Source of the DNA: CAIQJJ01 sp964606085
Lineage (GTDB): Bacteria; Chloroflexota; Anaerolineae; Anaerolineales; UBA4823
Direction of reading: 5' to 3'
Assembly: GCA_964606085.1 (NCBI GenBank)
Contig: CAZSFD010000093.1
Coordinates: 1-19,936 of the forward strand
DNA: 19,936 bases
Below the pieces are notes generated by a model that was not told the origin of the DNA, searched no databases, and was given only the letters and a program-made list of their open reading frames with translations. This document shows, in pieces, positions 1-7,238 of the stretch (positions are counted from its first letter, which is position 1; each line of letters opens with the position of its first letter). Both the position numbers and the translations under genes were made by a program.

Positions 1-2125
1 CCTGGAAGACGAACGTAAGGTAGCGTCCGTCAGGACTCCAACTGGGGTCGCGGTAACAACAGGTGCCATTGCCGAGGGGGTTGATCTTTTGGCCTTTGTG
101 CGATTGGGTGTTGTACAGATACAGATCAGCAAAACCGCCGTTGCGCAGCGTGCCGCCAACAAACGAGAAGAGAAATTCGCCATCCCAGGTGAAGTTTTCG
201 AAATTGGGATTGTTGGCATAGTTGGCCACTTCGAAGCGCGTGGCGGGGAATTGATCGAGGCGTTGGGGGCCGAAATCGCAGTTGGAAATATCCAACACAT
301 CCACCAGGTCAACCAGTTTCCCCTTATCTACCCCCTGGACGATGACCGACAGGGTGGTTAAATCTTGGCCCCATTGCACCCATTCGATGCCCATGGGCGT
401 GCCGGTGCTGGATAGGTAGGGGCCAAGTTTGGGGCAAACGGCATTGGCTTTCAAATCGCTCAGGCGGCGGGTGGCGGCCAATTGTTCGCGGTCATAAGGC
501 ACCACGTACATTTGATTGTAGAAGGTGACAGCCACCTGGCTGCCATCGCGCGCAAGCTGGAAGGAGAACAGCACATTGGGGTCGCCAGCATCGAAACAGG
601 CGATATCGTCCACACGCCCGGTGACAATATCGGCGATTTTGGCGCAATTGCCGCTGATGTAGATGACCCCCTGACCATCGGGCGACCATTGCAAGTTGTG
701 TTTGGAAGTGCCATCAATGGTCAGTTTGACCATTTCGGTGGCATCCAGGTTCATCACCCACAGGTTATTTTCGCCATCTAACAGGGCCAGTTTATCGGCG
801 CCACCCAGGGTGAGGATGGTTGGCACGGCGGTAGCGGTCGGAAGCGGTTCGGTGGGCGTGGGGGGAATGTCGGTGGGCGTGGGTGGCACGCTGGTATCAG
901 TGGGTTGTGGGGTGGCTGTGGGCGGGGGAGTATCTGAGGGCTGCGGCGTGAGTGTGGCGGTAGGCGGCTCGACCGGTACAGAGGTGGCCGTATCTGCCTG
1001 GGCGACGGCCACTGTCACCGTGGCCGTCGGCGTGGCCTGGGAAGCGGCGAACAGTTGCGGGCCAAGCCACACAGCCAGAAGGGTAAAGATGCCGAGGATG
1101 CCCACCAGTGCGATGAGCGCCACAATGACGCCGCCAAGCGCCAGATTGGAACGCCGCTGGGGTTCGGAGGCCGGCAAGGTGGCCGCCACGGGAACCGGGG
1201 TCATCGGTGGGGGCGTGCGCGGCCGGGTGGGTGGCCGGGATACGCGTGTGGGGCTGGCGGCTACGCGTGTGGCCATCGAACCATCATCGGCAGCCACCTC
1301 ACTGAAGTCATACGAGGCATCTTCAATAGCCATCGCCATTTCGTTGGCCGTTTGAAAGCGGTCATCGGGGTTTTTGGCTAACGAACGTTCCGTGATTTCC
1401 TGGAAGGAATCGGGTAAATCGGCGCGGGCATTTTTGATATGGGGCACCGGTTCGAGCAGGTGCATCATCATCACCTTGGCCGGTGTGTCCGATTGATAGG
1501 GCATTGAGCCGGTAAGCATTTGGTAGAGCATGATGCCCAGGGCGTAAATGTCGCTGCGGCCATCAATCTCTTTGTCACCTTGCACCTGTTCGGGGCTCAT
1601 ATAGGCCGGTGTGCCGAGGATGGCCGTGCCGGTGAGCGTGGAACCGCCTGCCTGCTTGAGGCGGGCAATGCCGAAATCGGAAATGTACGCCAGGCCGTAC
1701 TGGTCGAAGAGGATATTGCCGGGCTTCAAATCGCGATGGATCACGCCTTTTTGATGCGCCGCATCCAACGCGGGCGCCAGGCGAGAAATAATTTGCGAAA
1801 CTTCCGTCAGGGTAAGCGGCACACCTTTGCGTAAGCGGTCAGCCAATGAACCACCCGACATGTAGCGCATGACGATGTAGGGCTGCCCTTCTTGCTCGCC
1901 AAAGTCATAGACAGGCACAATCGCCGGGTGTTCGAGCAGGGCGATGGTTTTGGCTTCGCGCTCGAAACGCGCCCGAAAATTCGCATCGTGCAAGAATTCG
2001 CGCGGCAACACCTTGATAGCTACATCGCGTTCAAAGCGAGGATCGTAGGCGTGGAAAACTGTCGCCATTCCCCCGCGACCCAATTCAGATTTCATTTCGT
2101 AACGGCCAAAATTTGTCGTTGTCAT
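1..2125 (-). CDS. Transmembrane Ser/Thr protein kinase with C-terminal beta-propeller-like region (partial)
   Basis: Reading from ATG at 2125 the frame is open for 708 codons to the left edge, so the 3' end is missing. The N-terminal half is a Hanks-type kinase: glycine loop GRGGMA (residues 16-21), VAIK with Lys38, catalytic HRDLKPGN (H130-R131-D132), DFG at 150-152, and TPAYMSPEQ. After a linker comes one membrane segment (about 326-350), then a long Thr/Pro-rich spacer, then an extracytoplasmic part with SPDG motifs (SPDGQGVIY, SPDGRYLTF) typical of TolB/PD40-type propeller blades. It probably phosphorylates cytoplasmic targets in response to something sensed outside. PASTA repeats, common in this kinase class, are absent. 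There is no strong Shine-Dalgarno, but a good promoter lies 41-69 bp upstream. The kinase call is secure; the propeller call is from motifs only. Confidence 0.93.
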   Translation of the reverse strand, partial: MTTTNFGRYEMKSELGRGGMATVFHAYDPRFERDVAIKVLPREFLHDANFRARFEREAKTIALLEHPAIVPVYDFGEQEGQPYIVMRYMSGGSLADRLRKGVPLTLTEVSQIISRLAPALDAAHQKGVIHRDLKPGNILFDQYGLAYISDFGIARLKQAGGSTLTGTAILGTPAYMSPEQVQGDKEIDGRSDIYALGIMLYQMLTGSMPYQSDTPAKVMMMHLLEPVPHIKNARADLPDSFQEITERSLAKNPDDRFQTANEMAMAIEDASYDFSEVAADDGSMATRVAASPTRVSRPPTRPRTPPPMTPVPVAATLPASEPQRRSNLALGGVIVALIALVGILGIFTLLAVWLGPQLFAASQATPTATVTVAVAQADTATSVPVEPPTATLTPQPSDTPPPTATPQPTDTSVPPTPTDIPPTPTEPLPTATAVPTILTLGGADKLALLDGENNLWVMNLDATEMVKLTIDGTSKHNLQWSPDGQGVIYISGNCAKIADIVTGRVDDIACFDAGDPNVLFSFQLARDGSQVAVTFYNQMYVVPYDREQLAATRRLSDLKANAVCPKLGPYLSSTGTPMGIEWVQWGQDLTTLSVIVQGVDKGKLVDLVDVLDISNCDFGPQRLDQFPATRFEVANYANNPNFENFTWDGEFLFSFVGGTLRNGGFADLYLYNTQSHKGQKINPLGNGTCCYRDPSWSPDGRYLTFVFQ

Positions 2126-2165
2126 AGCTTACCCAGCATACCTTAACCTTGAAATGATGAAGTAC

Positions 2166-2194
2166 ATTGTAGCCACAATAGAAGAATCGTGCAA
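2166..2194 (-). promoter_or_regulatory. Sigma-70-type promoter for the Ser/Thr kinase
   Basis: On the minus strand a -35 box TTGCAC (2189-2194) is followed by a 17 bp spacer and a -10 box TACAAT (2166-2171). The predicted transcript starts near 2159, leaving a leader of about 34 nt before the kinase ATG at 2125. Both boxes are close to consensus and the spacing is ideal. Confidence 0.6.
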
Positions 2195-2243
2195 GGAAAC
2201 GGGGATCAAGTACAATTTAGCAACGGCTGACCAGGTACTTGCC

Positions 2244-2401
2244 CCAGGCTTTTCTTAAAGTCGCGGGGTTCGCTGGTTGAGCTTGTCGAAACCAGCAGTT
2301 GTGCCGCCAAACAGGCCCGCCGTGGTTTCGACTGCGAACGTAGTTCGCCGCTCAACTGACGGCTCTTTTTTGCAGTCGGAATGACATTAAGAAAAGCCTG
2401 G
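2244..2401. mobile_element. MITE-like element with 15 bp terminal inverted repeats
   Basis: The ends are perfect 15 bp inverted repeats: CCAGGCTTTTCTTAA at 2244-2258 and its complement at 2387-2401. They enclose about 128 bp with no credible gene. The interior holds further palindromes: a 7 bp stem at 2272-2278/2290-2296 (GCTGGTT/AACCAGC), a second partial copy of that motif from about 2322, and GCGAAC-GTA-GTTCGC at 2334-2348. The 14-mer CAGGCTTTTCTTAA occurs a third time at 19581, just ahead of a transposase-like start. That supports a non-autonomous element mobilised by that IS type. I see no target-site duplication. The element fills most of the gap between the divergent kinase genes. Confidence 0.6.
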
Positions 2402-2420
2402 CGTAGTTCTGCTGCCCCAT

Positions 2421-2448
2421 TTGCGCAGTGGGGAAACTAAGCTATACT
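2421..2448 (+). promoter_or_regulatory. Possible promoter for the histidine kinase
   Basis: A -10 box TATACT (2443-2448, one mismatch) lies 16 bp downstream of a weak -35 box TTGCGC (2421-2426). The predicted start is near 2455, giving a leader of about 13 nt before ATG 2468. It begins 20 bp beyond the right end of the MITE-like element. The -35 is poor, so this is tentative. Confidence 0.35.
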
Positions 2449-2467
2449 TTCTGTTAACGAGAACGAG

Positions 2468-4669
2468 ATGAATGCCACTTATATCACAACCATCCTGATA
2501 GCATGTAGCGCAGTGGCCTACCTGGTGATAGCCCTGGTGGTTTGGCGCCGCCGAGGCTTGGAAGACACGGTCATCCGCTATCTGGTCATCTTTGCGTTTG
2601 GGGGCTTTCTGGTGGAAGGATGCGTTGCTTTGCTCCACCCAGGTTGGCTGATAGCCTACGAGTTGGTGCGTTGGGTGCCCGCTTATGGGGCAGCCTTACT
2701 GTTGTGGCTGTTTCTGGCATTGAGCGATGAATTTCTCAACCGGCAAATTCACATCTGGTGGATGGGAATCAGCGGCATCTGGCTAGGCATCTTGCTGGTG
2801 CTTTGGCTGTCGGGCTACCTGCCCGATAGCGCGCTGCCCATGCCAGAGAGCTACCCCACGCTGCTGGTGATCAACATGCTCACGGCCCTGGTTTTCACCT
2901 TGCGGGTGGTTTTCTTGACGCTGATCGCCTTTTTTCAATCCCGGCAATCGCTGTATAAAAACCGTCTCATTTATTGGGGGTTGGCCACCGTGCTGCTGGC
3001 CGTGGGAGACAGCCTGATCTTTGCCGAGCATCATATCGCCGGGCGTGTGCTGTGTATGTTGGGCGGTTTAGCCATCACCTACGCAGTGTGGAGTTACCAC
3101 CAGGCTAACCTGGCCCAGGTGACGGTGAAACTGATTGGCTATGCGCTACTGGGGGGTTGGAGCGCCCTGCTGTACATCGCCGGTTCGTATGGCGCACAGG
3201 CCCTGCTCGGCCCAGCAGAGCCATCTATGCTCACAAGTATGGCATTGGCCATCACCATTGCGATAATGGCAAGCCCCGTGCTGGCCTTCATTCACGCACG
3301 CCTGCGACAACGCGCCTTTGGCGAAGGCTATGATACCAGCCAGGTGGTGCGCGATTACAGCCTGGGCATTACCAACATCGTTGACGTCAAACGCCTGAGC
3401 CAGACCTCGCTGCAACAGGTCGCCAAAGTCTTCGATGCCTCGCGTGGCTATTTCTTCCTGGTGGATCAAGAACACATAGATGAAAATCTGTTCTATTGGC
3501 TGCGCCCGCTGGCAAAACTGGAAGACCGCGAACGCAGTTCAGGCCGGCTGCGCGCCGCCAACCCACTCGTCCAGCGCTTCCTGCGTGAACATCAACCGGT
3601 GATGCAATACGACATCGAAGTTTTGCCCGAATTTAAAGAAATGGAGGAAGGCGAATTAAGCTGGTTGTCTGACCTGAATTTGGATGTGTACATCCCCATC
3701 TGCGCGCCCGAAAAGTGGCTGGGCTTACTGGCGCTTGGCCCCAAACCCGGCAACAGCCAATATAACACGCAAGACCTGCTGCTCCTGACCACCCTGGCCG
3801 AACAAACGGTGGTGGCCCTCGAAAATGCCCGCCTGGTGGCCGACCTCGAGGAAGCCAACACCAACCTGCAAACGGCCTTCCTGCAACTCGAACGCGCCAA
3901 CAGCGATCTCAAAGAACTGGATGAATTGAAATCCTCGTTCATCGGCGTCGTTTCACACGAAATGCGCACGCCCTTAGCCAACGTAGGGTTTTCGCTGCAA
4001 ATTTTTGAGCGCCACGGGTTGGACAGTTTGAAACCAGGCCAGGTGGAAGAATTTCAAGAACTCAGAAACAGCTTCCAGTTGGCAACCCTGATGACCGAAA
4101 ACCTGGTGCTGCTGGCATCTTTCCTCAACAAGCAGGTGGCCGCCCAACTCGAACCACTCGAAATGCGCCAGATTTTGCAAGGCGTCTTGCCGCCGTTCAT
4201 CGCCAAAGCGCAGAAAAAAGAAGTTCAAATGAAGCTCGACATCATCGGTGAACTGCCGCCGTTCTACGCCGACCGCAAACTGCTCTCCAACGCCATTTAC
4301 CAGCTTGTCCACAACGCGCTCAAATTTACCGATTCGGGCGGAAAAGTATGGGTCACCTGCTGGGCGACATCGAATACCATTTGCGTAGACGTAAAAGACA
4401 CCGGTAAGGGCATTCCCGCCGACCGCCTGCAAGAGATGTGGCGCGAATTCAAACAAATGGCCGACCCGCTCAAACGCGGACTGGAAGGGTTGGGGCTGGG
4501 CCTGGCATTGGTGCGCCACATCATCGCCCTGCATGGCGGCGAAGTGTGGGCGGAAAGCACCCCCGGACAGGGCAGCGCCTTTGGCTTCCAGGTGCCTATT
4601 GCTGGCCCCAAACAGGCCAACTCACCCAAAGAAATTTTCCGCCGCCGTGTCGTGGCTGGAAGCAATTAG
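2468..4669 (+). CDS. Multi-pass membrane GAF sensor histidine kinase
   Basis: This 733 aa protein has about nine hydrophobic segments between residues 5 and 275, then a GAF-like domain (about 300-455), a short coiled coil (about 455-485, LEEANTNLQTAF... KELDELKSS), a HisKA domain with the H-box VVSHEMRTPL (phospho-acceptor His497), and a HATPase_c domain with N-box HNALKF (Asn616), G1 motif DTGKGIP and G2 motif GLGLGLAL. It should autophosphorylate at His497 and pass the phosphate to a response regulator. No response regulator is encoded next to it, so it is an orphan here. The membrane part resembles a 7TM-type or MASE-like sensor, but I cannot name the family. The lipoprotein gene follows 73 bp downstream on the same strand with no hairpin between, so the two may share a transcript. 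Confidence 0.93.
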   Translation: MNATYITTILIACSAVAYLVIALVVWRRRGLEDTVIRYLVIFAFGGFLVEGCVALLHPGWLIAYELVRWVPAYGAALLLWLFLALSDEFLNRQIHIWWMGISGIWLGILLVLWLSGYLPDSALPMPESYPTLLVINMLTALVFTLRVVFLTLIAFFQSRQSLYKNRLIYWGLATVLLAVGDSLIFAEHHIAGRVLCMLGGLAITYAVWSYHQANLAQVTVKLIGYALLGGWSALLYIAGSYGAQALLGPAEPSMLTSMALAITIAIMASPVLAFIHARLRQRAFGEGYDTSQVVRDYSLGITNIVDVKRLSQTSLQQVAKVFDASRGYFFLVDQEHIDENLFYWLRPLAKLEDRERSSGRLRAANPLVQRFLREHQPVMQYDIEVLPEFKEMEEGELSWLSDLNLDVYIPICAPEKWLGLLALGPKPGNSQYNTQDLLLLTTLAEQTVVALENARLVADLEEANTNLQTAFLQLERANSDLKELDELKSSFIGVVSHEMRTPLANVGFSLQIFERHGLDSLKPGQVEEFQELRNSFQLATLMTENLVLLASFLNKQVAAQLEPLEMRQILQGVLPPFIAKAQKKEVQMKLDIIGELPPFYADRKLLSNAIYQLVHNALKFTDSGGKVWVTCWATSNTICVDVKDTGKGIPADRLQEMWREFKQMADPLKRGLEGLGLGLALVRHIIALHGGEVWAESTPGQGSAFGFQVPIAGPKQANSPKEIFRRRVVAGSN

Positions 4670-4742
4670 CTGGTTTGTTTCTTGCACCATCCCCGCTAAC
4701 ACGATACGATCCCAGAAATATCCGCAAAAGGAGAAAATCCGC

Positions 4743-5702
4743 ATGACCCGAAAAGTTTTTATCGCCCTCGCTTGCCTGTTCATCTTGGTGTGGGGTTCTG
4801 CCTGTGATCGCCTGCGCATGGGCGTCGCCCCCACCCCGCTCAGCACCAGCCTCGTGACAGACCAGGCCTTGACCGAGGCCGCCAAGACGGTGGTCGCCAA
4901 CCTGACGCCGCAGCCCACCAGCGAAGCCGGGCAAACCGAAGCCCCCGCCGCCATCACCGCCACGGCCCCGGCTGCATCGCCTACGCCAGCCGCCACCAAC
5001 ACGCCCGGCCCTACGGCCACGCCCGCCCCCACCAACACCCCCGAATTTACGCCCACGCGCACGCCCACACCCACGCGCACCCCCAGCCCCACGGCCACCT
5101 TCGCCCCATCAGACATCCGCTCACGCCTGGGCGAACCCACCTGGCGCGAGGACTTCAGCGATCCCGGCCCCTATAACTGGTACACCTACGAAGACGAACG
5201 CGTGCGCTTCGTTGCCAGCGACGGCAAACTGAACCTGACCGCCTTCGAACCCAATAACGAACTCGGCTGGGCGCTCTCTGGCTATGAACTGGATGCCGCT
5301 TTCTACGCCGAAATGGATTTCACCCCCCAAACCTGCGGCGAACGCGACCGCTACGGCCTGCTCGTCTCGCCAACCAAAAAAGCCAATCGCAGCTACATGT
5401 TCGACTTTTCCTGCGACGGCCAATACTCCTTCTGGGTTTGGGATGGCGTGGCTGAAAAATTCACCTCCATCATCCAATGGACGAAGAGCGAATACATCCG
5501 CCCTGGCGCAAACCGCACCAACCGCCTGGGCCTGATGGTAGATGGCAACAAGTTCTACTTCTACGCCAACGGCAACCTGCTCTACCAGGTGACCAACGAC
5601 CGCTACGACAAAATCTACCTCGGCTTCATGGTCGGCGGCCAAAAGACCAAAAACTTCACCGTCACATCCGATGCCTTGAGCTACTGGCTGATTGCGCCGT
5701 AA
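4743..5702 (+). CDS. Lipoprotein with Thr/Pro-rich linker and lectin-like C-terminal domain
   Basis: This 319 aa protein starts at ATG 4743, preceded by AAAGGAGA at a good distance. The frame is open further upstream, but the signal peptide begins here. Residues 1-21 look like a lipoprotein signal: MTRK, a hydrophobic core, then WGSAC with Cys21 as the likely lipidated residue (the -3 position is Gly, which is weak). Residues from about 55 to 120 are low-complexity Thr/Pro/Ala. The C-terminal 190 residues begin WREDFSDPGPYNWYTYEDE, contain repeated aromatic beta-strand motifs and end at a Trp-rich tail. This pattern suggests a concanavalin-like or DUF1080-like sandwich that could bind glycans outside the cell. 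No catalytic residues can be named. Its position behind the sensor kinase hints at a shared surface role, but that is only inference. Confidence 0.8.
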   Translation: MTRKVFIALACLFILVWGSACDRLRMGVAPTPLSTSLVTDQALTEAAKTVVANLTPQPTSEAGQTEAPAAITATAPAASPTPAATNTPGPTATPAPTNTPEFTPTRTPTPTRTPSPTATFAPSDIRSRLGEPTWREDFSDPGPYNWYTYEDERVRFVASDGKLNLTAFEPNNELGWALSGYELDAAFYAEMDFTPQTCGERDRYGLLVSPTKKANRSYMFDFSCDGQYSFWVWDGVAEKFTSIIQWTKSEYIRPGANRTNRLGLMVDGNKFYFYANGNLLYQVTNDRYDKIYLGFMVGGQKTKNFTVTSDALSYWLIAP

Positions 5703-5734
5703 AAAAACGGCCACCGTTCAACCCAACTAACCCA

Positions 5735-5775
5735 AAGGCGGGAAGCAGCATTGCTGCTTCCCGCCTTCGTTATTT
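5735..5775 (+). terminator. Strong hairpin terminator after the lipoprotein gene
   Basis: A perfect 15 bp stem (5735-5749 pairing with 5753-5767, stem AAGGCGGGAAGCAGC) closes on a 3 nt ATT loop, followed by CGTTATTT. The T-run is broken, but stem stability and position, 32 bp after the stop and ahead of a convergent gene, fit a terminator. Confidence 0.6.
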
Positions 5776-5779
5776 CGTA

Positions 5780-5801
5780 GGGCAAGACGTCTGACTTGCC
5801 C
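5780..5801. repeat. Small palindromic hairpin between convergent genes
   Basis: GGGCAAG (5780-5786) pairs with CTTGCCC (5795-5801) around a loop that includes the palindrome AGACGTCT. It lies 12 bp beyond the terminator stem and 16 bp from the stop of the opposing winged-helix gene. It may end that minus-strand transcript or be a REP-like repeat. There is no T-run on either side. Confidence 0.4.
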
Positions 5802-5816
5802 CGTCACGACCAAGCA

Positions 5817-6026
5817 CTACAACTTCGCCCGCCCGGCCTCCGTGAGCGAATACAGGCCATCTGCTTCGGCCACCAGGCCAACACCAGCCAATTCGCGCAA
5901 GTTGCTGCGCACACGGTAAACCGGCAAACGCACCAGCACCGCCACTTCGGTATCTTTGGCAGGCGTTTGCAGGCCAGCCAGCGCCTTCTGGGTCGATTCG
6001 GTCAGCGCGCATCGGGGTTCATGCAA
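5817..6026 (-). CDS. Small winged-helix-like protein downstream of peroxiredoxin
   Basis: This frame encodes 69 aa. The segment LPVYRVRSNLRELAGVGLVA followed by LYSLTEAGRAKL has the layout of a winged helix: a recognition-like helix, then a wing ending in a typical LTEAG(R/K) motif. It starts 6 nt after the peroxiredoxin stop, so it is probably co-transcribed. The only start that opens the whole frame is TTG at 6026, with no Shine-Dalgarno. An ATG at 6022 (MNPDAR) or 6031 would give a more natural N-terminus but is one base out of frame with the rest, so a frameshift near 6005-6010 is possible. DNA binding is inferred from the fold pattern only. Confidence 0.55.
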   Translation of the reverse strand: MHEPRCALTESTQKALAGLQTPAKDTEVAVLVRLPVYRVRSNLRELAGVGLVAEADGLYSLTEAGRAKL

Positions 6027-6032
6027 ACCATC

Positions 6033-6722
6033 TTACAGCGCCTTTTTACACAGATACCAATCGGTGCAATCGTAGCCGGCTTTGACGCGGGCTTCGGCAT
6101 CTTCCTGCGTCTTCGGAGCAGGGATGATCACCTTATCGCCGGGCTGCCAGTTGGCGGGGGTAGCTACCTGGTTGGCGTCGCTGGTTTGCAGGGCCTCGAT
6201 CACGCGCAGGATTTCCTGCATATTGCGCCCCGTGGTCAGCGGGTAGTAGAGCATCAGACGCACAATCCCTTTCGGATCAATCACAAACACGCAGCGCACC
6301 GCTTCGGTGGTGCTGGCACCCGGCTGGATCATGCCATAGGCCAGGGCGACATCCTTGTTCAGGTCAGCGATGACCGGGAAGGGGATTTTGATGCCCAACT
6401 TCTCTTCGATGTTGCGCACCCAGGCGATGTGTGAATAGATGCTATCCACACTCAGGCCGAGCAGGTTGACATTGCGCTTTTGCAGTTCGGGGTAGATTTC
6501 GGCAAAGGCAATGAGCTCGGTGGTGCAAACGGGGGTGAAATCCGCCGGGTGCGAGAACAGGATCAGCCAGCTATCTTTGAAATCGGCCAGGCGCAACACG
6601 CCATGCGTGCTAACCGCCTCGAAGTCGGGGGCGGGTTCGTTCAGTCGGGGCATCCCCACGGTTTCAGAGCAGCAGCCACAGTTGCAGTCGCCATCACAAT
6701 CACAATCACAATCGCAGTACAT
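6033..6722 (-). CDS. Prx6-type peroxiredoxin with Cys/Asp-rich N-terminal tail
   Basis: This 229 aa thiol peroxidase should reduce H2O2, alkyl hydroperoxides or peroxynitrite. The peroxidatic motif PADFTPVCTTEL places the active Cys at residue 66. C-terminal Cys219 and Cys225 (YDCTDWYLCKK) match the six-residue Cys pair of archaeal-type long Prx6 enzymes such as Aeropyrum Tpx. The canonical enzyme would begin at Met24 (MPRLNEPAPDF). The first 18 residues instead hold eight cysteines alternating with Asp, Asn and Gly (C3,5,7,9,13,15,17,18). A perfect AGGAGG (6728-6733) sits 5 nt before ATG 6722, so the tail is almost certainly translated. The tail looks metal-binding, though that is inference. 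It is encoded partly by a hexanucleotide repeat (6693-6716). Confidence 0.93.
   Translation of the reverse strand: MYCDCDCDCDGDCNCGCCSETVGMPRLNEPAPDFEAVSTHGVLRLADFKDSWLILFSHPADFTPVCTTELIAFAEIYPELQKRNVNLLGLSVDSIYSHIAWVRNIEEKLGIKIPFPVIADLNKDVALAYGMIQPGASTTEAVRCVFVIDPKGIVRLMLYYPLTTGRNMQEILRVIEALQTSDANQVATPANWQPGDKVIIPAPKTQEDAEARVKAGYDCTDWYLCKKAL
6693..6716 (-). repeat. Hexanucleotide tandem repeat encoding (Cys-Asp)4
   Basis: On the minus strand TGYGAT is repeated four times (three exact TGTGAT units plus TGCGAT) and encodes Cys-Asp dipeptides 3-10 of the peroxiredoxin. Tandem hexamers can change copy number by slippage without shifting the frame, so tail length may vary between strains. Confidence 0.75.
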
Positions 6723-6727
6723 AAAAG

Positions 6728-6733
6728 CCTCCT
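6728..6733 (-). promoter_or_regulatory. Perfect Shine-Dalgarno fixing the peroxiredoxin start
   Basis: AGGAGG on the minus strand is 5 nt upstream of ATG 6722. The internal Met24 has no comparable site. This decides for the long form of the protein. Confidence 0.8.
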
Positions 6734-6863
6734 AATGTTTCACAATGATTTTGTATCAATCAGCTATGCAAATTCCCACATGAGCAGCACGATGGCTCTT
6801 TGGGAGTTAGCGTGGAATCTCCCAAATCTGGAGTTCATCACGGCAATTCCAAGAGACCCATGT

Positions 6864-7238
6864 TTATTGCTCAAGTAACAACGCTATCTCTTGCAAGATT
6901 GATTCCAGGTTTGGGGGCGGAATACCCATCACATCATTCCCTTCACCATGACGATGATGTGGTGCATAGATCAATTCAGGATAATGAGGTGTATTGTCGT
7001 AGCGAAACACCCGTGAACCATCGGCTTTTTGATAATGGTAAGTGTATACCATTCGCTCCACTTCGACGCCGATGCTAACAAACTCGCGCAAGTGCAATAA
7101 CGACTCATCATGAAAAATCACATCCCCCCGCAAATACCCTCGGCTTAAACTCCGCTTATCGTAATAGACGTTATACTCTCGTACCCAGGGTGAGTTCGCC
7201 AAAAGTGCATCCACCGAGCGAAAATAAGCCTCGATCAC
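6864..7238 (-). CDS. TumE-like toxin (DUF6516 family)
   Basis: This 124 aa protein starts at GTG 7238, whose GTGA overlaps the stop of the upstream antitoxin gene by 4 nt. It has the look of the DUF6516/TumE family: an N-terminal MIEAYFRSVDALL, a central run of strands (LRGDVIFHDESLLHLREFV and VERMVYTYHYQ), RVFRYDNTPHYPEL with conserved aromatic/Asn/His residues, and a HRHGEG motif. Family members are toxins of type II pairs; the biochemical target is not well known. The gene pair, order and overlap all fit a toxin-antitoxin module. The family call is from memory of the pattern and should be confirmed by profile search. Confidence 0.75.
   Translation of the reverse strand: MIEAYFRSVDALLANSPWVREYNVYYDKRSLSRGYLRGDVIFHDESLLHLREFVSIGVEVERMVYTYHYQKADGSRVFRYDNTPHYPELIYAPHHRHGEGNDVMGIPPPNLESILQEIALLLEQ

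Noticed and set aside
4533..4742. Upstream extension of the lipoprotein frame by 70 codons
   Set aside because: It overlaps the end of the histidine kinase, and the signal peptide and Shine-Dalgarno place the start at 4743.
6799..6826. TTTGGGAG/CTCCCAAA hairpin as terminator of the toxin-antitoxin transcript
   Set aside because: The 8 bp stem has a 12 nt loop and no T-run on the minus strand, which is too weak to call.
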